64,000 nt of DNA from contig JBAJFG010000150.1 of NCBI GenBank assembly GCA_037903475.1, positions 1,224,647 to 1,288,646 of the forward strand. The letters are read 5' to 3'. Shown here piece by piece: positions 21,236 through 30,935 of this stretch. Source of the stretch: Ancylostoma caninum. Taxonomy: Eukaryota; Nematoda; Chromadorea; Rhabditida; Ancylostomatidae. Made by a program: the position numbers and the translations under genes. The notes beneath the pieces are model-generated. The model had not been told where the DNA came from. It did not search any database and worked only from the letters and a program-made list of their open reading frames with translations. Position 1 is the first letter of the stretch, and the number at the start of each line of letters is the position of its first letter.

Positions 21236-24200
21236 TTCAAAACAATTCCTAGAACTAAAAGGCAAACAATTGCAAATAAGCACAACCACAAGCTACTTTC
21301 GGATATACTTTTTCGTCGTCAAGATACCTCATTAAGTAAATTCCAACCAAATATTTCTACTGCTGTTGCCCACCATATTGCCCTAAACACTGAACCTGAC
21401 TTCACTGTGTTAAATAACGACCCTTCATTAACTCATGAAGGACGTCAGGACCAACGGCACTTCGAGTTGAATACTAAGATGCAATTTCTCAAAATCAAAA
21501 TTGAAGAAGTGATTAAACACGATTTTAATTTTGTTTTTGACCGTATTTGCACTTTAACAAATTTTAAAATTCAAGCAATTCGAAGTATTGCTCAAATAAA
21601 TCCCACCAGCGCTGCTCGCATATTACTCAACAGGAACGACATTTTTGCTCTTCCTGCAGGTGATGTGCTAATGGTATCCTTATGCAAAGAAGTCCAAGTA
21701 GATGAAGTTTACTTGGATCATAATGTAAATGGAATCTGCTATCTTTTAACTCCTGTACGAATTGGTAAATCCATTTACTTTACACAACCTGGGACACGTG
21801 ATTTGACTACATCTAGCCCTCAAGCAAACTGTGGTCACCTTCCATTCGGTATTTATAATGACGGTACTAATCATTATAAATCACCCTCTGGATATGCCCA
21901 TGTATCCCACATCCATACAAATTTACCTCAGAATCTTGCTAAACAAGATTTTGTTTTCAAAGCACCACCAATTTTTCATTCTGACCTCGCCAGATTACAA
22001 ACAGACCTATATCTAATTAAGAAAAAACTTGTTTCCATAGATGCGACGACAGTAAAACACGGAACACCTGAGATTAGTGGTAATCCCACTAACCCAGACT
22101 CCGATGATTTTGCTACTGACGCAGTAAATACTATATCGTACATAGAGTCTAAAGCCTCAGATATCCTTCAAATGGAGAAAGAGAAAATAGTACATTCTCT
22201 AGGTTTACACACTTTTGTAAAAACTTTGGTCATTATCGTTATTATTATTGTATTCATAGTAATTTTCGTCATACTTTACTTTCAGTTTGGTTTAGTACGC
22301 ATTATTTTTCAAATTCTATACAAAACAACCAAAATACCTTTCTCTTTTCTATTATCTCTCATAAATAATTATAATAACAACAACAATAATGAACCATCTG
22401 CTCCTGAACCGTCTCCTCCACGTCCAACTGCACGTTCAGCTAGACGTAATCCACTAGTTCGACACTCCTCAACAACTGATGAGGTCGAAGTAGTGATAAA
22501 TTACCCTTCTTTGCAAGAAATTCCTTTGGAAAACCATCCGCCGCAACCAAAAACAACCACCAATAGCAAGACGCCATTTCATAATTTTCTCCCAAGCGTC
22601 GCTACCATTCAGCATCAAAATCCTATGTCAACAATTTTCATTCCAGTTCAACTGAACTCGTTGTCCACAATTGCACTTTTTGACACAGGATCAGCTATCA
22701 CGATAGTATCTAAGCGTATTGCGAAACTTTTGAAACTACCCATTTCAAAATCCTCAATACATGCAGGTATAACAGCTAATGGTACCCCTATCAAACTTCG
22801 AGGACAAATCTCTCCCATTCTAACAATTGGTGGAAAATCTGTTCAGATAGATAGTTTTGTCGTAGACGACAACGAATGCACAGCAGATTTCCTCTTAGGA
22901 AACGATTCTATAACAAAATTTGCTTCAAAAGTTTCAATCAATTACGATAGCAAAACAGTTTCCTTTGACGATATCTCTGTCCCAAGCATAACATCATGCA
23001 ATCCCGCAGCAGCAAATTTTGAGCTACCTGTTTTCTTATTGGTCGAAACGTTAATAAAACCCCATTCTGACAACGTAGTATTAGGAACACTACACACTAG
23101 TTTGCCAGAGAAATGGGAATTTTTCGTTTACGATGACTACCAAGTTGCACTACCTCTGGGATTAGCTATAGGCAAAACCTTGTCATGTCCAGAAAACGCC
23201 GGTATTGTATTTGTTCGAATCTTCAATTCTACCAATAATTCCATTCTTTTGCACAAAAACAAACTTGTAGCAAAAGCGAATTATGTAGGAAAGGAAGTAA
23301 ATTGGCCATCAATTTTCTCTGTTCACCCGCTCGAAAACGCGAATTCCTTTTCACCGAAAGAACTCGAGAATTACATACCACCAGAAGCGGATCTAAACAA
23401 AGAAATGCCATTTTTTCCAAATACGAACGCTCCAACCTCCATCACAAACCTTGTTCACTGCAATAATTCTATTCTCTCACAACAGGAAACAATACAGTTT
23501 CAGGCACTATTGCGAAAGTATGAACAATGTTTTGTTGGTTCTGATGGGAACTTCGGACGTTACAATGGTCCTATAACTCATAAAATAAATTTTATACCAC
23601 ATTCTAAAGTTCCCAAACAGAGACCATATCGCGTTCCTTTGGAAAAACGGCAGGAAATTCAACGCCAAATCGAAGAAATGCTTCGTACCCGCGTCATTGA
23701 GCCAAGCACAAGTAAATTTGCTTCTCCAATAGTTCTGGTGAAGAAAGGTTCTAATAAGGATCAATGGCGTTTCACAGTTGACTATCGTCAAATTAACGCC
23801 ATTACCGAAAACGAAACGTACTGTATACCTCACATTCAAGATATAATAGATCTTGCAAGTGGAAAGGAAATATATAGTGTTCTCGATTTCAAGAGTGGAT
23901 TCTTTCAAATTCCTCTCGAAAAGAAACATAAAGAACGAACTGCGTTTTCATCTTTTTTAGGTCTTTTTCACTTCACAGTGATGGCCCAAGGTCTAAAAGG
24001 TGCTCCAGGTACATTCCAAAGAGTTGCAAACACGCTTGTACGTGAACTAAGAGCATGCTGCTTCGCGTACATAGATGACATCATTATTGCGAGCCACTCT
24101 ATATCTGAGCATCTTCTCGATCTTGAGGAAGTATTCATCCGCATACAGAATTTTGGAATGAAGCTTACACCAGAAAAATGTTCTTTCTTCCAAACGGAAG

Positions 24201-26314
24201 TAAAATATCTTGGAGTTTTGATAAGCAAACAAGGTACAAGACTCAACCCTGAAAAAGTCGCGAGCATAGTAAACATACCGCGACCAATTGACGCTAAAGC
24301 TGTCAAATCGTTCCTAGGCGCCGCCTCATACTTTCGCCGTTTTATACCGCGTTTCTCTTTTGTAGCAACTCCGCTAAATAATCTTTTAACAAAAAATTCC
24401 CCGTTCATATGGACGGATGACCATGACGAAGCTTTCCAATCTCTAAAACAAGCTCTCGTCAAAGCACCAGTCCTAGTTCCTCCCATCCTTGGACAACCTT
24501 ACATCATCCACACCGATGCTTCTACCATAGGTGTAGGTGCGTGCCTCCTGCAAGTCAATCCGGAGACTCACGGAGAGCACCCGATCGCATATTGCAGTCG
24601 TCCTCTCACCATACATGAGAAGAACTATGCAATAATCGAGTTGGAAGCATTAGCAATTGTATTTGCTCTAAAACATTTTTATCCTTACGTCGCAAATGCT
24701 TCCATAACTCTGATAACCGATCATGCACCGTTGAAATCACTGATGCATAGATCAGATCTTGTCGGACGCCTTGCCAAATACCAAATATCAATGCAAGCGT
24801 ACGACATCAAAATCGAATATCGTGCAGGAAAACACAACACCTTATGCGATTTCCTTAGCCGATATCCCACGGTGAAAGCGAACTCAATTCAACCTTGTTC
24901 GCTCCCATCACTCGAGGAAATTCAAAAGATACAGATCCAATCTAACTACCGCGATCTTATCAATTTCCTGAAAGGAGAAACTGACGCTCCTCCAAAGCAA
25001 TTTTCTGACAAATTGGACAAGTATGCCATTTTTAACAATAGCTTATACCTCAAATCACGCAATAAAAATCTCCTAATTATCCCAGATTCAGAAATCCAAA
25101 CTCAAATCACCAAACTTTTTCATGAAACTCCATATTTAGGCTCTCATCTTGGTATTAGGAAAACATTTAATGCTATTTCCGAAAAATATTATTGGCCAAG
25201 AATGCACATTACTATAGCTAAATTTGTCCGAACTTGCACAGTATGCCAGAAAATTAAAACTCCATCAGGTCACATAATACGTGAAGAATTGGGAACTTTT
25301 CCAATTCCACAAAGACCCTTTGAGCGTCTCCATACCGATATTGTTGGACCTCTTCCACAATGCGTCAACGGTAATAAGTTTATCTCGATGACGGTATGTG
25401 CGTTTAGCAAACTAATAATTTGCACACCAATTCCTAACCAGACAACGGAAATAGTTGTGAAAGCCTTACTTGATGATGTAATATCTAAGCATGGCATTCC
25501 TAATGAGATCGTATCTGATCGTGGTTCTAACTACACAAGCGAAATTTTTGCACAAATTAACAAAATTCTTGGAATTTCCAATCTACTAACAACTAGTTAT
25601 AACCACAAAGCTAACGGTCAAGTTGAAAGATTGGTGAAAGTCATCACAGACTCTCTAACCGCATATTGTTCAGAAGCACAAGATTTGTGGTCTGATTCTC
25701 TCCAACCTATCGTATTTGCCTATAACACCAGCATTAACGATACCACAGGATATAGCCCATTTTTCGTCGCGTACGGACGCAACCCTATCACTTGGTCTGA
25801 TATCGTCCACCAACTTCCAAGCAGGTTGACTTTCGCTACAGAAAGCTTTGCGGATCAACTTACTGCTGCTCTGCAAACGACAATAATGGACGTTGGAAAC
25901 CAAATTGCGAAGAAAACTGCGACATACAAATCAGGTTATGACTATCAGAACAAAGTCTTTACGAAGGACATTTCCACTGGAGATCTTGTGCTTCTCCGTG
26001 ACGATACTGTTCGTCCTAAATTCACACACCAGTGGAAAGGCCCTTTCGTTGTCAAAAGTGTTAGTCGACCTAATGCTATTATAGCAAACTTGATTGGCCG
26101 TACATCAAGCCAAACCGTGCACTTGAATAGACTCAAAATCTATTCACCTCGTTCTACATCGGCTAATGTTTCCATCCCAAATCAACCAAATAATACACCG
26201 TCGATTTCGGAAACATCAGAAGCTGAGGAACCAAATCTACGGCGTTCTCGCCGCATTCAGTTAAAACAACAAGCTTTCAGCTCATCACCACCAGCTCCAG
26301 CTCAGGAGAATTAA
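21236..26314 (+). CDS. Envelope-like C-terminus, protease, RT, RNase H and integrase polyprotein
   Basis: In phase with the preceding frame, it starts in an envelope-like ectodomain with a basic cleavage-like site (RTKR, about 21255). It continues to a long transmembrane segment (about 22220-22300) and a cytoplasmic Asn/Pro-rich tail. Then come the aspartic protease (LFDTGSA, 22679-22699), RT (TVDYRQIN, LDFKSGFFQIPL, active site YIDD 24068-24079), RNase H (HTDAS, about 24510), an integrase HHCC finger (about 25116-25260), the D,D-35-E core (HTDIVG 25337, SDRGSNYTS 25515, GQVERL 25617) and a GPF motif (about 26040). I see no frameshift or stop in 5 kb. No ATG is obvious near the 5' end, so expression probably needs readthrough, splicing or an intact-stop relative. 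Envelope before protease is an uncommon order for this superfamily. Confidence 0.9.
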   Translation, partial: FKTIPRTKRQTIANKHNHKLLSDILFRRQDTSLSKFQPNISTAVAHHIALNTEPDFTVLNNDPSLTHEGRQDQRHFELNTKMQFLKIKIEEVIKHDFNFVFDRICTLTNFKIQAIRSIAQINPTSAARILLNRNDIFALPAGDVLMVSLCKEVQVDEVYLDHNVNGICYLLTPVRIGKSIYFTQPGTRDLTTSSPQANCGHLPFGIYNDGTNHYKSPSGYAHVSHIHTNLPQNLAKQDFVFKAPPIFHSDLARLQTDLYLIKKKLVSIDATTVKHGTPEISGNPTNPDSDDFATDAVNTISYIESKASDILQMEKEKIVHSLGLHTFVKTLVIIVIIIVFIVIFVILYFQFGLVRIIFQILYKTTKIPFSFLLSLINNYNNNNNNEPSAPEPSPPRPTARSARRNPLVRHSSTTDEVEVVINYPSLQEIPLENHPPQPKTTTNSKTPFHNFLPSVATIQHQNPMSTIFIPVQLNSLSTIALFDTGSAITIVSKRIAKLLKLPISKSSIHAGITANGTPIKLRGQISPILTIGGKSVQIDSFVVDDNECTADFLLGNDSITKFASKVSINYDSKTVSFDDISVPSITSCNPAAANFELPVFLLVETLIKPHSDNVVLGTLHTSLPEKWEFFVYDDYQVALPLGLAIGKTLSCPENAGIVFVRIFNSTNNSILLHKNKLVAKANYVGKEVNWPSIFSVHPLENANSFSPKELENYIPPEADLNKEMPFFPNTNAPTSITNLVHCNNSILSQQETIQFQALLRKYEQCFVGSDGNFGRYNGPITHKINFIPHSKVPKQRPYRVPLEKRQEIQRQIEEMLRTRVIEPSTSKFASPIVLVKKGSNKDQWRFTVDYRQINAITENETYCIPHIQDIIDLASGKEIYSVLDFKSGFFQIPLEKKHKERTAFSSFLGLFHFTVMAQGLKGAPGTFQRVANTLVRELRACCFAYIDDIIIASHSISEHLLDLEEVFIRIQNFGMKLTPEKCSFFQTEVKYLGVLISKQGTRLNPEKVASIVNIPRPIDAKAVKSFLGAASYFRRFIPRFSFVATPLNNLLTKNSPFIWTDDHDEAFQSLKQALVKAPVLVPPILGQPYIIHTDASTIGVGACLLQVNPETHGEHPIAYCSRPLTIHEKNYAIIELEALAIVFALKHFYPYVANASITLITDHAPLKSLMHRSDLVGRLAKYQISMQAYDIKIEYRAGKHNTLCDFLSRYPTVKANSIQPCSLPSLEEIQKIQIQSNYRDLINFLKGETDAPPKQFSDKLDKYAIFNNSLYLKSRNKNLLIIPDSEIQTQITKLFHETPYLGSHLGIRKTFNAISEKYYWPRMHITIAKFVRTCTVCQKIKTPSGHIIREELGTFPIPQRPFERLHTDIVGPLPQCVNGNKFISMTVCAFSKLIICTPIPNQTTEIVVKALLDDVISKHGIPNEIVSDRGSNYTSEIFAQINKILGISNLLTTSYNHKANGQVERLVKVITDSLTAYCSEAQDLWSDSLQPIVFAYNTSINDTTGYSPFFVAYGRNPITWSDIVHQLPSRLTFATESFADQLTAALQTTIMDVGNQIAKKTATYKSGYDYQNKVFTKDISTGDLVLLRDDTVRPKFTHQWKGPFVVKSVSRPNAIIANLIGRTSSQTVHLNRLKIYSPRSTSANVSIPNQPNNTPSISETSEAEEPNLRRSRRIQLKQQAFSSSPPAPAQEN

Positions 26315-27251
26315 TCACTATTCAAAAAAAAAACAAATTTTTTCACTTCAAGAATAGTTATCAATTCTCCTAGGTCAGTTTTAACTTTATTTTATTTCAT
26401 GCCGCACCGCTGCGTAACAACTAATTACATTTCTTTGAGAAGGCAACTCAGAGAAATCCATCAAAAAGCAGCTTTAAAAAATTCACCATTGTTTTTTCTT
26501 TTGAATAAACGCCCTCATATTGAACGAAAACCAAGTGTGCAGTGCTCAGTTCAATATTTGATTGCTCCTTCTTTCACCAATGTGTAATTCATATACTGTG
26601 AACGCAGAAAATGCAAAGAAAATGTTATAAAAAACAATATTTTCTAAATATGTTTGTTCATTGAATTGCAATATTTACCATACCATGATAATTCTCTGTA
26701 CGTTATTTGCTTTCTATACGGTAGCAGTTTTTTTCTGACTGTTAGAATTATCAATGTTAACCGATTTCTTGTACTACTATCACTGTATTTTTTTCCAATA
26801 GTAGCATGCTATTTCCCCCATCAATATCCAGTCACTGGATAAGATGTAATCGTATGCCACCTTCAATGTCATCCTCACCATCACCAGTTCGTCTGAACTG
26901 CCGGATTTTTATCCTATGATTTCGACACTCATCGTCCGTCATCAGTAATCGATGTATACCAATTCAACCGCTTCTCCATTCCACATCCATGTATGTACGA
27001 CAGAGATCTTCTTCCTTTTACTTCCCAGCTCGAGGACGAGCTCTCTCTTCGCCCTGGGGTAGGTGAAGGTCGTAATTGGTCGTAGCTGCTAATCCAGCTC
27101 ATCAGTTCACCGAATCCAATCCCTAGTTGTATCCAAGCCCAGCCAACGCCTCGTGAAGAACGATTTCTCGCCGCGTACAACTTCCACCGTTGCGTCAACA
27201 CCAACCGCGAACGTACAAGCTCGAGGACGAGCTTCTTCGAAGGAATGGAGA
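26315..27251 (+). other. 3' non-coding region of the LTR element with purine tract
   Basis: It starts AT-rich and becomes GC-richer after 26840. The 16-bp AGCTCGAGGACGAGCT occurs at 27027-27042 and again at 27218-27233. GAAGGAATGGAGA (27239-27251) just before the 3' LTR is the probable polypurine tract. I see no supported gene; a 116-codon minus-strand frame at 26929-27279 crosses the LTR edge and has no splice or motif support. Confidence 0.6.
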
Positions 27252-27478
27252 TGTCGGGATGAAGCCCGGCCAACAACATTGCCAGTTGTTGCCCGGAGGC
27301 GGAGTCCTACCGAGTCAGTCGACCCCGCAGCTCTGGCGCCACCCGGCTGCCACTCCCAGCTGCGTTTCCCCCTCCCCCTCTTTTGTATAACTTATATTAG
27401 ATAATAAATATTATATAAAGATATGTAGAACTCCCCGAACACTTCAGGAATGGGACCGTTAACACCCATTACCTGACA
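27252..27478 (+). repeat. 3' LTR
   Basis: 227 bp, matching the 5' LTR at 15449-15675 base for base as far as I can compare. It is followed directly by the continuing CR1-like sequence. Confidence 0.92.
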
Positions 27479-27548
27479 TACTCTACACATACCAGATCTT
27501 CAAAGGACTCTGTTTAAAAGACAAATATGTACTTTTGAAAGCTTATAA
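27479..27548 (+). pseudogene. Jockey/CR1-like element (piece 2 of 3)
   Basis: Right after the 3' LTR the plus strand reads LYTYQIFKGLCLKDKYVLLK and then AYK, the expected continuation of the RT C-terminal region of the element cut at 15448. It ends at CTTATAA (27542-27548), which recurs at 35131-35137 where piece 3 resumes. Confidence 0.75.
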
Positions 27549-28022
27549 ATTCTAAAATTATATTGAATTTTCTTGTGGTCTGTCCAGTTTTCGTTTCGTG
27601 CATGAACCTTATACCATAAAAGTAGGTTTCCTCCTGCACTCATCAGTAGGTGAAGGAAACCTACTGAATAATGTTTATTAACTAATGTTCAATATGTGCA
27701 CATATTTTTAAAATAGACTTACTTAAATATTAGCTACTAAAACTTACATCTGGTTAGATTCATATAAACATCCAACCACATATAAGCAGTGTGAATAAAA
27801 AATGAGTAGTACCAAGTGGAATATAATCAACAAGAAGATATTGATTGTATGGCACTGTGTTTACTGGTTTAGAATTGTTTATTTGTAATAGATCATGACT
27901 AAATTCATGTATTGCATGGTTGGAATAGACGGATGTATTTATTGATTAGAGATTTGATTTATTATGGTATTTTGAGTCCTGAATCAACATCTTTTAGGAA
28001 TCTTTGGCTAATTATATTGTAA
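27549..28022 (-). other. 3' non-coding region of the N-terminal-GIY-YIG PLE
   Basis: AT-rich sequence with no coding frame. It lies between the last PLE coding piece and the 7-bp duplication. A short inverted pair (TAGGTTTCCTCC / GGAAACCTA) sits near 27625-27670. Confidence 0.5.
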
Positions 28023-28307
28023 TCAAAATATTTCTTTTATAAATTCCCGAGTTCTAGAGGTATGTATGCCAAATTTATGTAAAATATAACTCTTTTTGAA
28101 CAAACAACGTATATATGAGCTTTCTATTAGAGATCGACTGGAGTCCACGGCTAACAGTATGATTTTTGTTCGATTGAGTCCGTTTATAAAGTCTTTTCTA
28201 GTACAACAAGTGCGGGCGATTCGTAAAACTTCAGCGAATGGTAGCTTTTTTAATACCGGTTGAAATATTAGTAGAACAGTGTGGGAATCGTTTAATAGCA
28301 AAGCCAA
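28023..28307 (-). pseudogene. PLE C-terminal RT piece
   Basis: The minus-strand frame (LPFAEVLRIARTCCTRKDFI, then SLIESSYIRCLFKKSYIL) has the hydrophobic/basic pattern of the thumb region after a PLE RT and lies in the right order and strand. It is separated from the YMDD piece by about 1.8 kb of repeat-bearing sequence. Assignment is by position and general resemblance. Confidence 0.5.
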
Positions 28308-28429
28308 AAAAATCAGTCTTATTATACACCAGTCTGGCCGTCCGGCTAACTCTGGACTTCCAGACTTCTATTGATGCTCGCTTCGCTCGCATATTCCGCA
28401 TACGATGCAGAAAAAAAGGTGGACAGATT

Positions 28430-28839
28430 TAGTAGATCCTGTATCCTCTCGAGTAAGTCCACCGACTTTTGGAAAGCTCTCGATCGCGTGAGAGGTAGCC
28501 TTTCTTCACGTAGGAGAAGTAATTTCTTTTGATTGGCCCTAGTAGCCGTTGTTAACTGGACGTAGCCAATTCAGTGAAAATGCTCTCTTGAAACAACCTA
28601 TCTTTAGCAGGTTGTTGTGGTAACTCGAGTGATAAGGGTCTGCTCATGTATAAAAACAGAGTGAAGGGTGGGGTCGATTCAGATACAAATGGACTGGAAT
28701 GAGGAGGGAAATACCGATTGAAATAACGTGCACCTAGGTCACATAGGTAGAAGGAATTGTCGGAACGGATGCCAGGGCACCACTTATGAAGAAATTTACC
28801 TAGGCCGTGACGAACTTCCTTTTCTGGACGCAGGAGCTC
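28430..28839. other. Flank of minisatellite block inside the PLE
   Basis: Sequence between the PLE C-terminal piece and the array, probably part of the inserted repeat unit. No gene seen. Confidence 0.4.
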
Positions 28840-30020
28840 TTATCACAACGCTGGACCGTCATGCGTTTCCCCACCTTTGGCTGCAGGCGCACCCTTATCA
28901 CAGTGGTGGCCCCATCTCCCCCACTTCTGGGCGCCGGCGCACCCTTATCACAGTGGTGGACCCGTCTCCCCCACTTTTGGGCGCCGGCGGGGCTTTACCA
29001 CAGCGTCGTCCCCAATTTTTAGTGCCGGTGGGGCCTTGTCGCAGCGTTGGACCCGTCCCCTCACTTCTGCGCGCCGGCGCACCCCTATCACAGTGGTGGC
29101 CCCATCTGCCCCACCTCTATGCGCCAGCGCACCCTTATCACAGTGGTGGATCCATCTCCCCCACCTCTGGGCGCCGGCGCACCCTTATCACAGTGGTGGA
29201 CCCGTCTCCCCCACTTTTGGGCGCAGGCGGGGCTTTACCACAGCGTCGTCCCCAATTTTTAGTGCAGGCGGGGCCTTGTCGCAGCGTTGGACCCGTCCCC
29301 TCACTTCTGCGCGCCGGCGCACTCCTATCACAGTGGTGGCCCATCTCGCCCACTTCTGCGCGCCGGCGCACTCTTATCACAGTGGTGGCCCCATCTCCCC
29401 CACCTCTGGGCACCGGCGCACCCTTATCACAGTGGTGGACCGTCTCCCCCACTTTTGGGCGCCGGCGGGGCTTTACCACAGCGTCGTCCCCAATTTTTAG
29501 TGCAGGCGGGGCCTTGTCGCAGTGGTGGACCCATCTCCCCCACCTCTATGCGCCAGCGCACCCTTATCACAGTGGTGGCTCCATCTCGCCCACTTCTGGG
29601 CGCCGGTGCACCCTTATCACAGTGGTGGACCCATCTCCCCCATATCAGAGCGCCAGCGCACCCTTATCACAGTGGTGGACCCATCTCCCCCACCTCTATG
29701 CGCCAGCGCACCCTTATCACAGTGGTGGCTCCATCTCGCCCACTTCTGGGCGCCGGTGCACCCTTATCACAGTGGTGGACCCATCTCCCCCATATCAGAG
29801 CGCCAGCGCACCCTTATCACAGTGGTGGACCCATCTCCCCCAACTCTATGCGCCAGCGCACCCTTATCACAGTGGTGGCTCCATCTCGCCCACTTCTGGG
29901 CGCCGGTGCACCCTTATCACAGTGGTGGACCCATCCCCCCCATATCAGGGCGCCGGCGCCCCCTTATCACAGTGGTGGACCCGTCCCTCCCCCCCCCCAC
30001 TTTTGGCCGCCGGCGCAGCC
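28840..30020. repeat. GC-rich minisatellite, ~50-bp unit
   Basis: About 23 units of 40-50 bp built on CACCCTTATCACAGTGGTGG, then ACCCATCTCCCCCACTTCTG and GGCGCCGGCG. All three plus-strand frames stay open for hundreds of codons because the unit lacks stops, so the long frames are not evidence of a gene. In reverse complement the unit shares GGGTCCACC, a GCCCAG core and GTGGGGGA with the 60-bp unit at 31470-32745, so the two arrays are relatives in opposite orientation. Confidence 0.92.
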
Positions 30021-30144
30021 CTTCTGTATTGACTCCATTGACGGACCCGTTGCACATTGTCCAACCTTCTCCTCGATCTCATCCCTACCCCACTCAACCG
30101 TACCACACCCATTACTAGGCTTTTATATGATCTCACAATCACGA

Positions 30145-30935
30145 TCACTGACCAATCGCAGAATTTCGTAACGGTCTGACAAACATACATACATACAGAC
30201 ATGAAAACAGACTAAGCCCCTTATTATAAGTCATGATTTTTGTGATTACGACGTTGTTATGTATATTAATCTCCAAATCTAAATAGTTACATTTGTAATT
30301 GGACTCGTGTGTAGTTTCCAACGACAGTATTTTATGATAGACTTTATCCACAATTGCTAAAATTCTACTGTCTAAAGTATTATGTAGATCGTCCATATAT
30401 CTGTAAGGATAGAAGTATATGTTCGTATCCAAATAATTTTTAGCGTAGATGTATTCATAGTATGATAGAGTAAGGTCCGCCAAGAGGGGGCCGAAATTGC
30501 CACCTTGCGGTACGCTTACGATTTGTTTGAATGCCAGTGGACCAAATGAACAAAAACTATTATTGAGAAGATAGTCTACCAAAAAAAGAATATCTGTAAT
30601 AGTATACTGTTTGTAGGGGTACTGGTCATAATTTCTGAATAGAAAACTTTGTTATACTTAGTGCAAATTAATGTCTGCTTATTAGCATTGCTAAAACACA
30701 ATTTAAGAATTTCCTTAATGTTAGTAAGGATAGTGGTATGTGGGAGATTGGTGAACATATCAGTGAAATCCGCAGAGAAAAGCTTAAGATTATTAGATCT
30801 ATGTCTATTTAGATGCTCACTGATATTTATATTATTTATTGACCAGTAACCATGAAATGAATGGATACGTGTTGTAATAGATTGTACATATTTTTTGAAA
30901 TGGTTTTTAATAAAAGTAAATAATCTATTAAACAA
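30145..30935 (-). pseudogene. PLE RT core with YMDD
   Basis: Minus-strand frames carry motif A (LFSADFTDMFTNLPHTTI, about 30745), a VPQGGNFGPLLADLTL block (about 30495) and the catalytic YRYMDDL (about 30395), followed by LDLEINIHN. The two frames are shifted near 30580, where a T-rich run interrupts them. This is the middle of the PLE whose upstream part ends at about 33048. Confidence 0.75.

Larger units (their letters stand above)
15449..27478 (+). mobile_element. 12-kb Ty3/gypsy-type LTR element with env-like region and antisense gene
   Basis: The element is bounded by two 227-bp LTRs (15449-15675, 27252-27478) that I read as identical. They begin TGTCGGG and end CTGACA. A primer-binding site follows the 5' LTR and a purine run precedes the 3' LTR. 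Internal order: 3-kb leader with tandem repeats and an antisense spliced gene, gag, an envelope-like segment, protease, RT, RNase H, integrase, and a 0.9-kb tail. PR-RT-RH-IN order and the GPF motif after integrase place it in Ty3/gypsy. The insertion site lies in a CR1-like element. Flanks are TAAC (left) and TACT (right), so no perfect target duplication is visible. LTR identity suggests a young insertion. Confidence 0.9.

Noticed and set aside
26929..27279. Second antisense gene in the 3' part of the LTR element
   Set aside because: The frame runs into the LTR, lacks splice signals in phase and has no motif.
15449..27478. Two unrelated solo LTRs rather than one element
   Set aside because: The CR1-like reading continues across the outer edges, the primer-binding site and purine tract are in the right places, and the LTRs match, so one insertion is the simpler reading despite the missing perfect target duplication.
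28728..30171. Long Pro/His/Ser-rich plus-strand frames (up to 434 codons)
   Set aside because: They are produced by a GC-rich minisatellite without stops; all three frames stay open and no start or splice context supports a protein.
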